A stretch of 6,205 bases of DNA from UMGS1649 sp045659265 (GCA_045659265.1 JAZOWO010000049.1:1-6205), one strand, 5' to 3'. Shown: positions 1 through 6,013, counted from the stretch's first letter. A program made the numbers and translations. The notes: generated by a model not told the origin, from the letters alone.

Positions 1-309
1 TGTTTGTACAGATTTAGCATTTAGATTTATCTTATCTGATTTTAGAAACATCTTAGTTACACAATCCGATACTACATCTGTCTTTGTTCCTAGAACAAGT
101 ATTACAAATATTATATTTGCTAAGATTAAGTTTAGATTAAATGCTTCAAATCCTACTGCCCATAAAATTAAGATATCGCACACGATAGTTACCCATACCA
201 TAACACTTACAAACTTATCTAGTATCCTTGTACTATATCTATTGTGTAACCTATTAAATTCTTTTAACAATTCTTCTGTATATTCTACATTACTTGTTAC
301 TTTTTCCAC
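1..309 (-). CDS. Hypothetical two-helix membrane protein, 3' end cut off by window edge
   Basis: An open frame without stops runs from a GTG at 309-307 to the left edge (103 residues seen, C-terminus missing). An AGGTGA ribosome binding site at 320-315 lies 5 bases before this GTG. An earlier in-frame GTG at 318-316 falls inside that site, so I rejected it as the start. The N-terminal ~32 residues are charged (YTEELLKEFNRLHNRYSTR). Two hydrophobic stretches follow, about residues 33-54 (includes VMVWVTIVCDILILW) and 59-77 (includes ANIIFVVLVLG), then a Lys/Asp-rich tail begins, probably cytoplasmic. A polar N-terminus, a paired hairpin of helices and a following soluble part loosely recall YcxB-like proteins, but this is a weak resemblance and I do not recognise the family. 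It is preceded by its own promoter and separated from the pilin-like gene by a strong terminator, so it is a separate unit. Confidence 0.7.
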   Translation of the reverse strand, partial: MEKVTSNVEYTEELLKEFNRLHNRYSTRILDKFVSVMVWVTIVCDILILWAVGFEAFNLNLILANIIFVILVLGTKTDVVSDCVTKMFLKSDKINLNAKSVQT

Positions 310-326
310 ATTAATCACCTGTAAGT

Positions 327-355
327 ATTATATAGTTTTTAAGGTTATTTTTCAA
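327..355 (-). promoter_or_regulatory. Sigma-A type promoter of the left-edge membrane protein gene
   Basis: On the minus strand a TTGAAA -35 box (355-350) is separated by exactly 17 bases from a perfect TATAAT -10 box (332-327). The expected transcription start is about position 320-319. That places the AGGTGA ribosome binding site (320-315) at the very 5' end of the message, giving a leader of only about 11 bases. Confidence 0.75.
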
Positions 356-378
356 GAGAAGCAAATTATCTAAAAAAT

Positions 379-416
379 AAAAAACGCGTGAAAGCTTTAA
401 CCCTCACGCGTTTTTT
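379..416 (-). terminator. Strong intrinsic terminator of the pilin-like gene
   Basis: A perfect 13-bp stem is formed by 379-391 (AAAAAACGCGTGA on the plus strand) and 404-416, around a 12-base loop. The GC-rich core is CGCGTGA/TCACGCG. On the minus strand the stem runs into T6-A-T6, and it begins 5 bases after the pilin-like stop codon. The plus strand also ends in T6, so it could work in both directions, but no plus-strand gene is seen upstream of it. Confidence 0.93.
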
Positions 417-421
417 GATTA

Positions 422-1060
422 TTATTGATTTTGAAGAATATCTATTCCCGAATCACCCATTGAATACCACAAACTAATTTCAACATTATTGTTTACTTTG
501 AATGTATATGTCTCATTTTTACCAGCAACAGCTGTTCCGTTATATGTAATAGTATGCTCATATCCAAGTATTCTAGTAGAAATTGTACATTCCACATCAG
601 CACCGATAGGTACTTCATAAGTTCCTAACTCTGTATATGTTTCACCGTTAATTGTAATAGCATATTGCTCATCTATTGCGCCGCTCTTCTCATCGTCTTG
701 TACTATAGATATAGTAACTGTGTTCTTTTGTTCTTCTGAAGATGATGGAGCATTTTTACTTGTTATAACAATTCCCGTATTAGAAACTTGTATATTCCAG
801 TCTGTTTCTGTTACTCCTTGTTTTGCAAGTTCTGTTTTAACAACATTTTCTATATCCTCTTTCTTTTCAGGATCTAGATATGTTTCTGCCCATATCAAAG
901 CAGCTAAATCTTGTACTTGTTTTTCATCTGTAAGTTTTACCGCTTGATTTGCTCTATCTATTATTCCTGAACTAGTTAGAGATACAACTACTGTAGCTGC
1001 TAAAATTATCATAACAATTATTGTTATTACTAATACTATTAAACTTATTCCCTTTTTCAT
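422..1060 (-). CDS. Type IV pilin-like (prepilin N-terminal) surface protein, 212 residues
   Basis: The protein starts MKKG|ISLIVLVITIIVMIILAA: a short basic leader, a Gly at residue 4 suited to prepilin-peptidase cleavage, then a hydrophobic helix to about residue 28. This is the class III-signal layout of type IV pilins and pseudopilins. In the mature numbering the usual Glu at position 5 is Val (residue 9), a variation I associate with clostridial 'LVITIIVLLILA' pilin-like proteins. A charged amphipathic region (about 35-80) continues the helix. A linker rich in Ser/Glu (about 103-112) leads to a beta-rich, Thr/Asn-rich C-terminal domain (about 113-200) with one Cys at 158. No LPXTG motif or second membrane segment is visible. 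ATG 1060 has an AAAGGAG site 7 bases upstream (1074-1068). Its own promoter and terminator make it monocistronic. No assembly ATPase, prepilin peptidase or platform gene is in the window, so the role (pilus subunit, minor pilin or anchored surface protein) is open. Confidence 0.8.
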   Translation of the reverse strand: MKKGISLIVLVITIIVMIILAATVVVSLTSSGIIDRANQAVKLTDEKQVQDLAALIWAETYLDPEKKEDIENVVKTELAKQGVTETDWNIQVSNTGIVITSKNAPSSSEEQKNTVTISIVQDDEKSGAIDEQYAITINGETYTELGTYEVPIGADVECTISTRILGYEHTITYNGTAVAGKNETYTFKVNNNVEISLWYSMGDSGIDILQNQ

Positions 1061-1091
1061 TTGTCTACTCCTTTGTTTCTAATATAATTAT

Positions 1092-1118
1092 GGTATAACA
1101 TAACTATTTATTTTTCAA
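1092..1118 (-). promoter_or_regulatory. Possible promoter of the pilin-like gene
   Basis: A TTGAAA box at 1118-1113 is followed after 15 bases by TATACC at 1097-1092. The -10 box is preceded by TG at 1100-1099 (TGT-TATACC), an extended -10 that can offset the short spacer. The region between the dnaJ terminator and the pilin-like gene is very AT-rich, so alternative boxes exist and the exact positions are uncertain. Confidence 0.4.
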
Positions 1119-1147
1119 CATATTTATTTAAAATATATTAATGTATT

Positions 1148-1175
1148 AAAAAAGCAGAGTTTACACTCCGCTTTT
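1148..1175 (-). terminator. Intrinsic terminator after dnaJ, end of the heat-shock operon
   Basis: An 11-bp stem pairs 1175-1165 with 1160-1150 (minus strand AAAAGCGGAGT and ACTCTGCTTTT) around a 4-base loop and ends in T6 (1153-1148). The single irregular pair is G·U on the minus-strand RNA but A·C on the plus strand, which shows that it is built for minus-strand transcripts. It begins 23 bases after the dnaJ stop. Confidence 0.9.
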
Positions 1176-1198
1176 ATATATATTTCTTTTCTACAATT

Positions 1199-2344
1199 CT
1201 ACTTTCCAAAGAATCCTTTCTTCTTTGTTGTTACCTCTTCACTACAAGATATTGCATATTGTTCTAACAATTCTCTTTGTTTATCTGATAACTTTTTAGG
1301 TATTTCTATTTGAACCTTAAATTCTAGATTTCCTCTACTATTTCTATATGGAACTCCTTTATTTTTTACTGTAAAGATTGTATCTGGTTGAGTACCTTCA
1401 GGAATATCGAAATCCATTTCACCTTCTAGTGTAGGTATTTTAATTGGTCCTCCTAGTACTGCTTTTACAAATGGTATTTTTGTTTCAAAATATATGTCTC
1501 TTCCTTTTCTCTTAAATGTTTTATGTGGAAGTACTGATACAACTATGAATAAATCACCATTTTGGCCACCACGTTTACCAACGTCACCTTGACCAGCTAA
1601 AGCTATTGCTTGACCGTCATCTATTCCAGCTGGTATATTTATTTCAACCTTCTTAGCTTTTCTTACTGTTCCTGTACCTGCACAAGTTTCACAAGGTTCT
1701 TTAATAACCTTACCTTCACCGTTACATTTATCACAAACTTTAACTGTGCTAAATTGACCCATAATAGTATTTTGTACTGTTTGGACTTTACCACGGCCAC
1801 CACACTTATCACAAGTAACTTTTTCGCCAGTTTTAGAACCAGTACCATTACATGTTGTACATGATTCATTACGTGTTATAGAAATTTCTTTCTTAACGCC
1901 GAATACTGCTTCTTCAAAAGTAAGTTTCATATTATATCTGATATCCGAACCTTTAACTGGTCCATTTTTAGCTGCTTGTTTATAGCCACCAAAGCCACCA
2001 CCAAACATACTTCCTATAATATCTTCAAGATCAATATCAAAACCACCATTAAATCCAGAGAAGTCAAAACCGCCTGCTCCGTATCCACCAGCACCATATC
2101 CGGCATAGCCATTACCGTTTACAGCATCGGCACCAAATCTATCATATTGTGCTCTTTTACCCTCATCAGATAATACACTATATGCTTCTGAAACTTCTTT
2201 AAATTTAGCTTCAGCTTCTTTTTCATTACCTTGATTTGAGTCTGGATGATATTGTTTTGCTTTTTGTCTATATGCTTTTTTTATTTCTTCTGGAGTTGCT
2301 GTTTTAGCAATTCCCAGAATATCATAATAATCCTTACTAGCCAT
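1199..2344 (-). CDS. dnaJ: Chaperone protein DnaJ (Hsp40, type I)
   Basis: A full-length 381-residue DnaJ, which binds unfolded clients, hands them to DnaK and stimulates DnaK ATP hydrolysis in the cytoplasm. It has the complete type I layout: a J domain (about 4-70) with the essential HPD at 33-35, a Gly/Phe-rich linker (about 71-121, with GYGAGGYGAGGFDF), a zinc-binding region with four CxxCxGxG motifs (162-169, 178-185, 204-211, 218-225; all eight Cys present, two zinc sites expected), then the C-terminal beta domains (about 230-350) and a short basic tail ending KKKGFFGK. ATG 2344 has an AAAGGG site 6 bases upstream. It is the last gene of the operon, 59 bases after dnaK, and a terminator follows directly. 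The gap before it holds a hairpin that may set its level relative to dnaK. Confidence 0.98.
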   Translation of the reverse strand: MASKDYYDILGIAKTATPEEIKKAYRQKAKQYHPDSNQGNEKEAEAKFKEVSEAYSVLSDEGKRAQYDRFGADAVNGNGYAGYGAGGYGAGGFDFSGFNGGFDIDLEDIIGSMFGGGFGGYKQAAKNGPVKGSDIRYNMKLTFEEAVFGVKKEISITRNESCTTCNGTGSKTGEKVTCDKCGGRGKVQTVQNTIMGQFSTVKVCDKCNGEGKVIKEPCETCAGTGTVRKAKKVEINIPAGIDDGQAIALAGQGDVGKRGGQNGDLFIVVSVLPHKTFKRKGRDIYFETKIPFVKAVLGGPIKIPTLEGEMDFDIPEGTQPDTIFTVKNKGVPYRNSRGNLEFKVQIEIPKKLSDKQRELLEQYAISCSEEVTTKKKGFFGK

Positions 2345-2363
2345 TATGGTCCCTTTCTAGTAA

Positions 2364-2390
2364 GAAACGGAATTAGTTAAATCCCGTTTC
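2364..2390 (-). other. Intercistronic RNA hairpin between dnaK and dnaJ
   Basis: In the 59-base gap, the minus-strand RNA forms an 11-bp stem (GAAACGGGATT with AATTCCGTTTC) around a 5-base loop. One pair is G·U in the minus-strand RNA but A·C on the plus strand, so it is shaped for the operon transcript. No U-run follows (the next bases are TTACTAG), so it is not a normal intrinsic terminator. It lies 13 bases after the dnaK stop and about 10 bases before the dnaJ ribosome binding site. A role in 3'-end protection of dnaK mRNA, partial read-through or RNA processing is inferred. Confidence 0.6.
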
Positions 2391-2403
2391 CAACTTAAAT
2401 TAC

Positions 2404-4224
2404 TTATTTGTTTTCAGATTCATCTTCTACTTTGTAATCTGCATCATGAACTACGTCTTCGCTACCTGCATTATTTGCTTCTGCATTTTTAGCTGCTTCA
2501 GCATATAATTTTTGAGAAATTTCGTAGAATACTTGAGTTAATTTTTCGTTTGCTGCTTTTATAGCTTCTGTATCTGTTCCTTCAAGAGCTTTCTTAACGT
2601 TAGCAATTTCAGCTTCAACTTTAGCTTTTTCATCATCAGAAACTTTTCCTTCAAGTTCTTTTAATGCTTTTTCTGTATTGTATACCATAGAATCTGCATT
2701 GTTTCTAACTTCAACTTCTTCTTTCTTCTTCTTATCTTCTGCAGCGTGAGCTTCAGCTTCTTTAACTGCTTTTTCGATTTCTTCTTCAGATAAGTTTGAA
2801 GATGCTGTTATAGCTATTTTTTGTTCATTGTTTGTAGTCATATCTTTAGCTGTTACGTGAACGATACCGTTAGCATCAATATCGAAAGATACTTCTATTT
2901 GAGGTACTCCTCTTGGTGCAGGTGGTATTCCTGTTAAGCTAAATCTACCAAGTGTTTTGTTGTATGCAGCGATTTCTCTTTCACCTTGTAATACGTGAAC
3001 TTCAACAGAAGTTTGACCATCAGCTGCTGTACTGAATATTTGAGATTTTTTAGTTGGTATTGTTGTGTTTCTTTCAATAAGTTTTGTAAATACTCCACCA
3101 AATGTTTCAATTCCTAGAGATAGAGGTGTTACATCTAGAAGAACTAGACCTTTAACATCACCTGTTAATACACCTGCTTGAATTGCTGCACCGATAGCAA
3201 CACATTCATCTGGGTTGATTCCCTTGTATGGTTCTTTACCAGTTAATCTCTTAACTGTTTCTTGAACTAAAGGTATTCTTGTTGAACCACCAACTAATAA
3301 TATTTTATCTAGTTTATCAAAAGACATACCAGAGTCTTTCATAGCTTGGTTAACTGGTCCTACTGTAGCTTCTACTAGATCAGATACTAATTCTTCAAAT
3401 TTAGCTCTAGATAAAGTTATATCTAAGTGTTTTGGTCCAGTTGCATCAGCTGTGATGAATGGTAGGTTGATACTTGCAGTAGCTGTTGAAGATAATTCAA
3501 TTTTAGCTTTTTCTGCAGCCTCTTTTAATCTTTGCATTGCCATAGAATCTGAGCTTAAATCAATTCCTTGATCCTTCTTAAATTCTGATACTAAGTAATC
3601 TATTATTCTTTGGTCGAAGTCATCTCCACCAAGTTTATTGTTACCTGCTGTAGCAAGGACTTCAAATACACCATCACCAATATCTAGTATAGATACATCG
3701 AATGTTCCTCCACCTAAGTCATAAACCATTATCTTTTGGTCTTTATCTTTATCTAGACCATAAGCTAAAGCTGCTGCTGTAGGTTCGTTTATAATTCTTA
3801 GAACTTCAAGACCTGCTATTTTACCAGCGTCTTTAGTTGCTTGTCTTTGAGAGTCTGAGAAGTATGCTGGAACTGTAATAACTGCTTGAGTTATAGTTTC
3901 ACCAGTAAATGCTTCTGCGTCAGCTTTCATTTTTTGAAGTATCATTGCTGATATTTCTGGAGCCGAATACTCTTTATTATCTATTTTAACTTTTTTGTTT
4001 GAACCCATATCTCTTTTAATAGATACTACTGTTCTATCGTGGTTAGTAACTGCTTGACGTTTAGCTACTTGACCTACTAATCTTTCTCCATTTTTTGCAA
4101 ATCCTACTATTGATGGAGTAGTTCTTGCACCTTCACTACTTGTTATAACTGTTGGTTCTCCATTTTCAATAACAGCTACACATGAGTTGGTTGTTCCTAA
4201 ATCGATTCCTATTACTTTTGACAT
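2404..4224 (-). CDS. dnaK: Chaperone protein DnaK (Hsp70)
   Basis: A complete 606-residue cytoplasmic Hsp70, the ATP-driven foldase at the centre of the DnaK-DnaJ-GrpE cycle. The ATPase domain shows phosphate-1 IGIDLGTTNS (5-14), phosphate-2 VYDLGGGTFDVSIL (167-180, with the Thr at 174 matching the known autophosphorylation site) and the adenosine motif LVGGSTRIP (310-318). The interdomain linker VLLDVTPLSL is at 361-370. The substrate-binding beta domain follows (about 371-480), then an alpha-helical lid rich in Glu/Lys/Ala and an acidic tail. After SIKRDMGS (68-75) the sequence goes almost directly to KEYSAPEISAMIL, lacking the roughly 25-residue insert of proteobacterial DnaK, as in Gram-positive homologues; this also explains the short length. 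ATG 4224 has an AGGAGG site 9 bases upstream (4239-4234). It lies 81 bases after grpE, in the same operon under CIRCE/HrcA control. Confidence 0.99.
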   Translation of the reverse strand: MSKVIGIDLGTTNSCVAVIENGEPTVITSSEGARTTPSIVGFAKNGERLVGQVAKRQAVTNHDRTVVSIKRDMGSNKKVKIDNKEYSAPEISAMILQKMKADAEAFTGETITQAVITVPAYFSDSQRQATKDAGKIAGLEVLRIINEPTAAALAYGLDKDKDQKIMVYDLGGGTFDVSILDIGDGVFEVLATAGNNKLGGDDFDQRIIDYLVSEFKKDQGIDLSSDSMAMQRLKEAAEKAKIELSSTATASINLPFITADATGPKHLDITLSRAKFEELVSDLVEATVGPVNQAMKDSGMSFDKLDKILLVGGSTRIPLVQETVKRLTGKEPYKGINPDECVAIGAAIQAGVLTGDVKGLVLLDVTPLSLGIETFGGVFTKLIERNTTIPTKKSQIFSTAADGQTSVEVHVLQGEREIAAYNKTLGRFSLTGIPPAPRGVPQIEVSFDIDANGIVHVTAKDMTTNNEQKIAITASSNLSEEEIEKAVKEAEAHAAEDKKKKEEVEVRNNADSMVYNTEKALKELEGKVSDDEKAKVEAEIANVKKALEGTDTEAIKAANEKLTQVFYEISQKLYAEAAKNAEANNAGSEDVVHDADYKVEDESENK

Positions 4225-4262
4225 AATTTAATTCCTCCTAATACTACAAAAATTATGTATAG

Positions 4263-4291
4263 CTTAAATATACGTTATTAATATATTTAAG
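4263..4291 (-). other. AT-rich inverted repeat between grpE and dnaK
   Basis: A perfect 10-bp inverted repeat (CTTAAATATA at 4263-4272, TATATTTAAG at 4282-4291) with a 9-base loop sits in the 81-base gap between grpE and dnaK, 14 bases after the grpE stop. It contains almost no G or C and has no U-run, so it should be weak as a terminator. It may be an RNA stability or processing element. AT-rich boxes here (such as TATACA) are too poor to call an internal dnaK promoter. Confidence 0.4.
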
Positions 4292-4305
4292 TTGTAACCA
4301 TTTAA

Positions 4306-4830
4306 TTAATTTGCCACTTTTACTAGTGAGTGACGCACTACTTTATCTTTCATTCTGTATCCAGTTCTAAATACTTCAACTATTTCTTTTTCACCTTTAG
4401 TCTCATCCTCTATGCTCATTACAGCTTCGTGTATATCTGGATCGAATGTTTCGCCTAAATCTGGTATTTTTTCAACACCTTGTTTTTTAAGCATATCTAT
4501 TAGTTGTGTATATATCATCGATATACCTGTTTTATATGTTTCATCTGTACATTCAGCATCTTTTGCTTTTTCAAAGTTATCTATAATTGGTAACATTTCA
4601 GATATTACACTAGATAATGTTGATGAATATAAAGTTTCTTTTTCTTTGTTCATTCTCTTTTTATAATTATCGAACTCAGCCATATTTCTTTTTAATCCAT
4701 CACAATATTCTTCAGCTAATTTCTTTTGTGTTTCTAAATCATCATTTAGTTTTTTAATGTAAGCTTCAGCGTCTTTGTTTTCCACTGTTTCTTTAGTTTC
4801 TAGTGTTTCTTCTGCCTTACTTTTTGCCAC
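4306..4830 (-). CDS. grpE: GrpE, nucleotide exchange factor for DnaK
   Basis: GrpE (174 residues with the chosen start) is a cytoplasmic dimer that releases ADP from DnaK and resets the chaperone cycle. A charged, disordered N-terminus (1-20) leads to a long coiled-coil helix (about 20-75, including the conserved NYKKRMNKEKE-type stretch). The C-terminal beta domain has the family signature: FDPDIHEAVM (129-138) and GYRMKDKVVRHSLVKV (157-172). The longest frame begins at GTG 4839 (MLIVAKSK), but that codon overlaps the ribosome binding site AAGGAGG (4845-4839). The GTG at 4830 (MAKSKAEE) lies 8 bases after the site and is the better start. The hrcA stop TAA (4846-4844) overlaps the grpE site, so the two genes are probably translationally coupled. 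Confidence 0.97.
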   Translation of the reverse strand: MAKSKAEETLETKETVENKDAEAYIKKLNDDLETQKKLAEEYCDGLKRNMAEFDNYKKRMNKEKETLYSSTLSSVISEMLPIIDNFEKAKDAECTDETYKTGISMIYTQLIDMLKKQGVEKIPDLGETFDPDIHEAVMSIEDETKGEKEIVEVFRTGYRMKDKVVRHSLVKVAN

Positions 4831-4838
4831 AATTAACA

Positions 4839-4846
4839 CCTCCTTA
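4839..4846 (-). promoter_or_regulatory. grpE ribosome binding site overlapping the hrcA stop codon
   Basis: The minus strand reads TAAGGAGG here: TAA ends hrcA and AAGGAGG is a near-perfect Shine-Dalgarno site. It lies 8 bases before GTG 4830 and overlaps the upstream GTG at 4839-4837, which decides the grpE start. The overlap suggests that ribosomes finishing hrcA help to start grpE. Confidence 0.85.
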
Positions 4847-5845
4847 ATCCTTGTTAAATATCTTTCTTAGCTTTTCATTAACTAATTTTAATGTATTTAT
4901 AGTTTTAGAATAATCTACTCTTTTAGGAGATATTATTCCAAGACTTGCGTTAGTTGTACTATCTGTTACATCAAGTGATACTAGAGTGTAATCTTTAAGA
5001 AGTAGTTCTTTATGTTCGCTTCCAATGATTACAGAAACATCATTTGCTTCTACTTTTTCTAATACTTCGTTTATAATGTCGTTTGTTCCAACAACATTTA
5101 GATATTTCTTTATTTCTTCTGCATCAGAGAATTCTGGTAAAGCTAACATATTAGATATATCGCCTTTAACTTCTGTTTTTCTCTTTGTCATTCTATCTAG
5201 CATGTTTTTATTTATTTCATTTAGTACTCCTGAGAATTTCTTTAATTCCTTATGTATCATTTCATTTAATACAAGAGATAAATTCTCAAGCGGTGTTCCC
5301 TTTAAGTTCTTATTTAGTAACGTTGTTAATTCATCTATTCTTTCTTCAGGTAAAGTATCATTTATTTGAACAATAACATCTTTAACTGTTCCAGACTTAG
5401 ACATAAGTATAATTAAGAGAACCTTTTCAGATATCTTTAATATTTTAACTTGTTCAACCACGTCACTAGATTTTACATTAAGCACTGTTGGTAAGTTTAA
5501 TACTTTAGCTACAACTTCAGCGGCATGTTCTAATGTTTTTTCCACACTACCATAACTTACAATATTATTATTTATATAATCTATATCCACCATTGCTAGT
5601 GTATCATTTTTCATTAGATTATCTACGTAATATCTGTACCCTTCTGTAGATGGAACTCTACCTGCTGAGACATGTGGTTGTTCTAATAACCCATAGTCTT
5701 CTAATAGCTTAAGTTCATTTCTTATCGTTGCAGAACTAATACCATATTCTTCTGCTATCTGCTTTGAACCAACCGGTTCTGCTGACTCAATATAACTTTC
5801 TACTACTGTGGCTAGAATCTTCTTTTTTCTTTCATCTAATTCCAT
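4844..5845 (-). CDS. hrcA: Heat-inducible transcription repressor HrcA
   Basis: HrcA (333 residues with the chosen start, a usual length is about 340) is the repressor that binds CIRCE and shuts down class I heat-shock genes. In known systems its activity depends on the GroE chaperonin. The N-terminal winged helix-turn-helix is clear: MELDERKKKIL, EPVGSKQIAEEYGISSATIR (23-42) and NELKLLEDYGLLEQPHVSAGRVPSTEGYRYYVD, where the last part carries the family's conserved SAGRxPTxxGYRxYV-type wing. The C-terminus ends in the dimerisation/GAF-like region with IIGSEHKE (273-280) and LGIISPKRVDYSKTI (302-316), where the family's usual IGPxRMxY is slightly altered. A GTG at 5854 would add MNR, but it lies within the AGGGTGA ribosome binding site (5857-5851), so ATG 5845 (5 bases downstream) is preferred. 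It is the first gene of the operon and is autoregulated by CIRCE. Confidence 0.97.
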   Translation of the reverse strand: MELDERKKKILATVVESYIESAEPVGSKQIAEEYGISSATIRNELKLLEDYGLLEQPHVSAGRVPSTEGYRYYVDNLMKNDTLAMVDIDYINNNIVSYGSVEKTLEHAAEVVAKVLNLPTVLNVKSSDVVEQVKILKISEKVLLIILMSKSGTVKDVIVQINDTLPEERIDELTTLLNKNLKGTPLENLSLVLNEMIHKELKKFSGVLNEINKNMLDRMTKRKTEVKGDISNMLALPEFSDAEEIKKYLNVVGTNDIINEVLEKVEANDVSVIIGSEHKELLLKDYTLVSLDVTDSTTNASLGIISPKRVDYSKTINTLKLVNEKLRKIFNKD

Positions 5846-5858
5846 TCTATTCACCCTA

Positions 5859-5885
5859 TTAGCACTTTAACACCTCGAGTGCTAA
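5859..5885 (-). promoter_or_regulatory. CIRCE operator 1 (HrcA binding site) in the hrcA leader
   Basis: The minus strand reads TTAGCACTC-N9-AAGTGCTAA, which is 17 of 18 arm bases of the known CIRCE consensus TTAGCACTC-N9-GAGTGCTAA. It starts about 4 bases after the predicted transcription start, so HrcA bound here would block initiation. The repeat is also transcribed and ends one base before the hrcA ribosome binding site (5857-5851), so a hairpin in the leader could affect translation or mRNA stability. Confidence 0.95.
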
Positions 5886-5895
5886 TTTCCCCTAT

Positions 5896-5924
5896 ATAAT
5901 ACATCCGTTAATATATATTGTCAA
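5896..5924 (-). promoter_or_regulatory. Sigma-A type promoter of the hrcA-grpE-dnaK-dnaJ operon
   Basis: A perfect TTGACA -35 box (5924-5919), an exact 17-base spacer and a TATTAT -10 box (5901-5896) predict a start near 5889 and a leader of about 44 bases containing CIRCE 1. The T7-AA-T6 tract upstream (5951-5937) could also serve as an UP-like element. A housekeeping promoter plus CIRCE is the standard control of class I heat-shock operons. Confidence 0.92.
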
Positions 5925-5936
5925 CAGTTTTTAGTG

Positions 5937-5980
5937 AAAAAATTAAAAAAATTAGCACTTTCACATAAAGAGTGCTAATT
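5937..5980 (-). terminator. Probable intrinsic terminator of the cysE-like gene, built on CIRCE 2
   Basis: With flanking bases, the CIRCE 2 arms form a 10-bp stem (AATTAGCACT with AGTGCTAATT) that is followed at once by T7-AA-T6 on the minus strand (5951-5937). It lies 33 bases downstream of the cysE-like stop codon and is the only terminator-like structure before the hrcA promoter. The stem is GC-poor, so its strength is uncertain. Confidence 0.6.
5952..5978 (-). promoter_or_regulatory. CIRCE operator 2, upstream of the promoter
   Basis: A second TTAGCACTC-N9-AAGTGCTAA lies 27 bases upstream of the -35 box, with a spacer unlike that of copy 1 but the same one-base departure from consensus in the same arm. 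No good promoter is visible immediately upstream of it (TATAAC at 5990-5985 lacks a -35 partner), so it probably acts with copy 1 on the same promoter, or serves as the RNA terminator described separately. Confidence 0.85.
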
Positions 5981-6013
5981 ATGTTATAAATCCCATTTTT
6001 TCTACATTTTTCG

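Noticed and set aside
297..311. ATG at 311-309 as start of the left-edge gene
   Set aside because: It opens a frame of only four codons before TAA; the GTG at 309 in the other frame is open to the window edge and better spaced from the ribosome binding site.
720..947. Plus-strand open frame opposite the pilin-like gene
   Set aside because: Cys/Ser/Phe-rich shadow translation opposite a gene with clear start, ribosome binding site and terminator on the other strand.
2070..2110. Short Gly/Tyr-coding repeat (GYGAGGYGAGG) as a possible tandem DNA repeat
   Set aside because: It is the normal Gly/Phe-rich linker of type I DnaJ.
1610..2173. Plus-strand frames of 84 and 65 codons and a minus-strand frame of 68 codons inside dnaJ
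   Set aside because: They overlap the zinc-finger and Gly-rich parts of dnaJ, whose repeats keep other frames open, and none shows a recognisable domain.
4412..4666. Plus-strand open frame opposite grpE
   Set aside because: Entirely inside grpE, with no promoter context and no family resemblance.
5025..5376. Two overlapping plus-strand open frames (114 and 63 codons) opposite hrcA
   Set aside because: Both lie wholly inside the well-supported hrcA gene, resemble no family, and look like antisense shadows of AT-rich coding sequence.
5859..5978. Repeated palindromes as a CRISPR array
   Set aside because: Only two copies, each an inverted repeat matching CIRCE, placed around the hrcA promoter.
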